From Oscillospiraceae bacterium (GTDB taxonomy: Bacteria > Bacillota > Clostridia > Oscillospirales > QAMX01): a DNA stretch of 8,969 bases. The DNA lies in contig CACYBP010000182.1 of the NCBI GenBank assembly GCA_902772625.1, positions 1 to 8,969 on the forward strand, given 5' to 3'. The position numbers and the translations under genes were made by a program. Below the pieces are notes generated by a model. That model was given only the letters and a program-made list of their open reading frames with translations, ran no database searches and had not been told where the DNA came from. Of the stretch, positions 6,067 through 8,969 are shown one piece after another; the first letter of the stretch is position 1, and each line of letters begins with the position of its first letter.

Positions 6067-8595
6067 ATGGATCGCATCAAGAGGCCGCTTCTTCTGCTGC
6101 TGGCGGCTCTGCTCGTCCTGCCGACAGGCCTTTCGGCCTGCCGGGAAAACGGCGTGCCCGCGTCCTGGACCTCCGATCCGGGGCCCACGGACGACTTTCC
6201 CTCCCCGGATACCGGTGACAGCGCCGAAAGAATCTCTTCTTTCGACGACGTGACGGTGGGGGGCGTTTACGAGGCCGCGGGAGACCTCTTTATCGGCGAA
6301 GAGTACGCCGGCCGCACCCTGAATTTCCAGGGCACCACCATCCGCGGAGAGGGCACGCTGATCATCCGGGCCTCCTCGGTCACGGTGGAATCGCTGGCGC
6401 TGGACGGCATCGGGGTCAGGATCGAGGAAGGCGCGGCCCTGGTCACCCTCAGAAGCCTCAACGTGGTCGGTCCGGCGGAGGATCTTTCCTCCTCGCTTTT
6501 CGTCAACTGCTCGATCCAGGGCGATCTCCGGCTTTCCTCTTCCTCCATTCTGGAGAATTCCTACGTGTCGGGGGTTCTGACCGTCTCCTCCTCCAGGGAC
6601 GTCCTGATCGCCAAGAGCATTCTGGAGGGCGAGGTCAGGCTTTCCGACGTCACCAACAGCGTTCTGCTTCTCAACCGTCTTTCCTCCCCGGTCACGATGG
6701 AGGACTGCCGGTACGTCACCCTGTCTGAAAACCATTTTTCAAGGCTTTCCACCCCGGTCTCGGCCCTCCGGAGCGATATGCTCCTTCTGACCGGGAATTC
6801 CGGGTATCAGGACGCGATCCTTTCTTCCGAGGAGTCGAGCGCCTACGGCTCGGATATCCCGGGGGCCGGGAAAAGCGGCGCGGGAGCCGATCTTTCGCTT
6901 CTGCCGCCGGTGAAAAACGACCGTTTTCTGGGATACGTCCCCTCCGACGGCATCCGGGTGGGAAGCTCCACCCGCCGCCTTTCGGACTACGTGAAGGAAA
7001 ACGCCGTGGACGGCGGCACCCTGATCCTGCCGCCGGGAGCCTACTCGGTCTCCTCCTCGGGCGGCGCGCATTTCACCTTCGAGGGGCTTCGCGATTTCCG
7101 GCTCTTCGCCTACGGCGTGCTTCTGGTGTTCGAGGACACCGGCGTGACGGGGTTTCTTCTGAACGGCTGCACGAATATCCATATCGCGGGGCTGACCACC
7201 GATTACCGGGAGACCCCCTTCGCCCAGGGCACCGTTACGGAGGCCGCGGTCGATCACTTTATCTGGAAGCCCGACGAGGGCTACACCTCCGATATCGCCG
7301 ATCCCGATCGCTTTGATCCCGAAGGCGCGGCCGAGGCCTTCCGCCCGGGCTTTGATTATCCCTACGCCGATCTTTCGATCTACGCCCGCGAGGCGCGGGA
7401 GGACGGCGCGTTCCGCGTCAGCGGAAGCGACCTCGCCCGGGTCGCCAAGGGCGACAAGGTGATCTTCCGCATGAAGGGGAATCACGTCAATGCCTTCTAT
7501 TCCTGCCGGGACGTGGTGTACGAGGACGTGACCATCTATTCCGGGGCGATGTTCGGCGTGATGGACGCTCTTTCGGAGGGCGGCACCGTTCTGAACCGTC
7601 TGAAGATCACCCCGGGCCCGGTGCCCGAGGGCGGAAGCGAGGAGCGGCTGATTTCCACCTGCGACGCCACCCACGTCGTCGGCGCCCGTTCCGGCCCCGT
7701 GATCACCAACTGCTGGTTTGAAAAGATGACCGACGACGGCACCAATATCCACGGCCGCTACGCCCGCGTCGTCTCCTATCTCCCCTCTGAAAAGACCATG
7801 ACCTTCACCTCCTTCACCGGCGGCGAATACGAAACGCCCTTCCGCAAGGGCGATCAGATCCGGCTCGTCACCGCCTCCGGGACGCTGCTTGCCACCGGCA
7901 AGGCTTCCCAGGATTCCTCCTCCGGCTCCTGCCGGGTCAATCTCGATTTCCTTCCCGAAAGCGCCTCCCGTCTGGCGGGAGAAGAGATCCTGGCCGAAAA
8001 CCTGTCGGCTTCGTCTTCCGGCTTTGTTTTCCGGAACAACTACATCGCCAAGATCCGCTCCCGCGGGATCCTTGTCAAGGCGGCGGGAACGGTGGAGGGA
8101 AACACGGTGGAAGCCTGCGGCATGGCCGCGATCCTGGTGAGCCCCGAGATCGAGGGCGACTGGGGCGAAAGCGGTTTCGCCGCGGGACTTGAGATCCGCG
8201 ACAATCTTCTCTCCGGCACCGGCCTTTTCTTCCCCTCCTCCCAGCTTTCGCTCTACAGTCCCGTCACGGTCACCGGCGGCGCCTCCCGGGACGGGGACAA
8301 GGCCACCCTTCCCGCAAGCGATATTCTGATCGAAGGGAACCGGATCGCGGGGCGTTTTTCCTCTCTCGCCCTCTCGGTCTCGGGAGTCCGGGGGCTTACG
8401 GTGAGGGGGAACGACTTCGGTCCCCGCGCGTCCTCCGATCCCTTCTCCGGCCGGGCGATCAACCCCCTGGCCGCTTCGGACGACGACGACCGCACGCCGG
8501 CGGCGATTTCTGATTCGTCCGACGTGCTTTTTGAAGACAATACGGTCTGCCGGAGCGTCAGCCTTCCGGTCCAGATCCGCGACTCGCTTGACTGA
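6067..8595 (+). CDS. Parallel beta-helix lipoprotein with GH110-like alpha-galactosidase domain
   Basis: 842 residues. The lipoprotein signal is MDRIKR, a leucine-rich core and the lipobox LSAC, with C25 as the lipidated residue. A Pro/Ser/Asp linker runs to about 55. Residues about 60-255 contain repeated short strands (SSVTVESLALDGIGVRI, SRDVLIAKSILEGEV), a beta-helix-like region. A second domain starts about 285 (GGTLILPPGAYSV) and runs to the end. It resembles glycoside hydrolase family 110, exo-acting enzymes that remove terminal alpha-1,3-galactose: STCDATHVV with D533, TDDGTNIHGRYARVVSY with D556-D557, then RNNYIAKIRSRGILV and WGESG. In characterised GH110 the acid is in the DATH-type motif and the base pair is DD about 23 residues later, the spacing seen here. 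Start ATG 6067 has AGGTGA 7 nt upstream; the frame is open to 5953 but that stretch overlaps a terminator. No promoter is evident. Beta-helix lipoprotein is firm; substrate is inference. Confidence 0.85.
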   Translation: MDRIKRPLLLLLAALLVLPTGLSACRENGVPASWTSDPGPTDDFPSPDTGDSAERISSFDDVTVGGVYEAAGDLFIGEEYAGRTLNFQGTTIRGEGTLIIRASSVTVESLALDGIGVRIEEGAALVTLRSLNVVGPAEDLSSSLFVNCSIQGDLRLSSSSILENSYVSGVLTVSSSRDVLIAKSILEGEVRLSDVTNSVLLLNRLSSPVTMEDCRYVTLSENHFSRLSTPVSALRSDMLLLTGNSGYQDAILSSEESSAYGSDIPGAGKSGAGADLSLLPPVKNDRFLGYVPSDGIRVGSSTRRLSDYVKENAVDGGTLILPPGAYSVSSSGGAHFTFEGLRDFRLFAYGVLLVFEDTGVTGFLLNGCTNIHIAGLTTDYRETPFAQGTVTEAAVDHFIWKPDEGYTSDIADPDRFDPEGAAEAFRPGFDYPYADLSIYAREAREDGAFRVSGSDLARVAKGDKVIFRMKGNHVNAFYSCRDVVYEDVTIYSGAMFGVMDALSEGGTVLNRLKITPGPVPEGGSEERLISTCDATHVVGARSGPVITNCWFEKMTDDGTNIHGRYARVVSYLPSEKTMTFTSFTGGEYETPFRKGDQIRLVTASGTLLATGKASQDSSSGSCRVNLDFLPESASRLAGEEILAENLSASSSGFVFRNNYIAKIRSRGILVKAAGTVEGNTVEACGMAAILVSPEIEGDWGESGFAAGLEIRDNLLSGTGLFFPSSQLSLYSPVTVTGGASRDGDKATLPASDILIEGNRIAGRFSSLALSVSGVRGLTVRGNDFGPRASSDPFSGRAINPLAASDDDDRTPAAISDSSDVLFEDNTVCRSVSLPVQIRDSLD

Positions 8596-8599
8596 CCTC

Positions 8600-8629
8600 C
8601 AAGGCCGGGAAACCGGCCTTGCGGTTTTT
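8600..8629 (+). terminator. Intrinsic terminator after the beta-helix lipoprotein
   Basis: A 9-bp stem (8600-8608 with 8613-8621, CAAGGCCGG) is capped by a GAAA tetraloop and followed by GGTTTTT (T run 8625-8629). It starts 5 nt after the stop codon. It separates the lipoprotein from the downstream sugar kinase. Confidence 0.85.
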
Positions 8630-8709
8630 ATCATCCCCGGAAAAACGCCGTCTTCCGCTCCCTTTACGGGATCCAAAGAGCGAATCGATCCGGAGGCAAG
8701 GAGGAAGCT

Positions 8710-8969
8710 ATGAAAAAAATACTCTGCGTCGGCATCGTCACGGTGGACGTGATCACCCGTCCGGTGGCCGCTCTGCCCCCCGCGGGAGTGGCGGCTCACG
8801 TGAGTTCGGTATCCATGCACGTGGGAGGCTGCGCCGCCAACGCCGCGGCGGATCTTTCCAAAATGGGGCTTTCCCCGGCTCTGGTCATCAAGACCGGCGA
8901 CGACGGCTTCGCCTCTTTCGTCCGGGAGTATCTCGGATCCGTAGGGGTGGATCTTTCCCACGTGGTGAC
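8710..8969 (+). CDS. PfkB/ribokinase-family sugar kinase, N-terminal part
   Basis: Truncated by the window edge: 86 codons are visible, with no stop. The protein opens MKKILCVGIVTVDVI, the first Rossmann-like strand with the substrate-contacting aspartate D13. It continues with HVGGCAANAAADLSKMGL (37-54), the family's first signature (G-G-x-x-x-N motif), then KTGDDGFASFVREYL (61-75). The family phosphorylates sugars or nucleosides with ATP in the cytoplasm. The visible part does not fix the substrate; ribose, fructose, 2-keto-3-deoxygluconate and adenosine kinases share these features. The start is well supported by AAGGAGG (8698-8704), 5 nt before the ATG. A terminator lies upstream, and I find no clear promoter in the 80 nt between. 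Confidence 0.88.
   Translation, partial: MKKILCVGIVTVDVITRPVAALPPAGVAAHVSSVSMHVGGCAANAAADLSKMGLSPALVIKTGDDGFASFVREYLGSVGVDLSHVV

Noticed and set aside
4441..6735. 764-codon minus-strand open frame across murA and the lipoprotein start
   Set aside because: Antisense to a fully conserved murA and crossing a strong terminator. The product is compositionally biased (Gly, Asp, His, Arg) with no fold signature.
8630..8697. Search for a promoter before the PfkB kinase
   Set aside because: No acceptable -35/-10 pair with 16-18 bp spacing was found, although a good ribosome binding site is present.
6739..8961. 740-codon minus-strand open frame opposite the beta-helix lipoprotein and kinase
   Set aside because: Spans two genes and their intergenic terminator on the other strand; low-complexity translation, so a GC-driven shadow.

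Overview
The window looks like chromosomal DNA from a GC-rich member of the Firmicutes, most likely a gut-type clostridium (Oscillospirales or Christensenellales-like). The evidence is strong Shine-Dalgarno sites, two sigma-A promoters with exact TTGACA-N17-TATAAT spacing, classical intrinsic terminators, an ECF sigma factor of a type common in gut Clostridia, and a lipoprotein signal of Gram-positive style. The taxonomic placement is inference. I see no rRNA, tRNA, CRISPR array, insertion sequence or phage gene.

Left arm, minus strand. An ABC-F translation ATPase (4210 to 2306) ends at a strong intrinsic terminator. After it comes a two-gene operon: an ECF-type sigma factor (2131 to 1571) whose stop overlaps, in ATGA, the start of a membrane-anchored serpin (1574 to 51). 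The serpin carries a short basic cytoplasmic head resembling the heads of putative anti-sigma partners, one transmembrane helix, an acidic/serine linker and a full-length extracytoplasmic serpin domain. This pair is the most unusual content: it suggests a transcriptional switch whose outside sensor is a protease-trapping fold.

Centre. A 425-bp divergent intergenic region holds two back-to-back consensus promoters. One reads left into the ABC-F gene and the other right into murA. A 7-bp inverted repeat lies between them in DNA that neither promoter should transcribe. murA has a leader of about 200 nt with several hairpins, and starts with TTG.

Right arm, plus strand. murA (4636-5928) makes the first committed peptidoglycan precursor and ends at a long terminator. 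An 842-residue lipoprotein follows. It has an N-terminal beta-helix-like region and a C-terminal domain resembling glycoside hydrolase family 110 (exo-alpha-1,3-galactosidase), with all three expected catalytic aspartates in place. After another terminator the window ends inside a PfkB/ribokinase-family sugar kinase. Overall the window mixes housekeeping genes (murA, ABC-F) with surface-exposed functions (serpin, glycosidase) that would suit a host- or mucin-associated bacterium.
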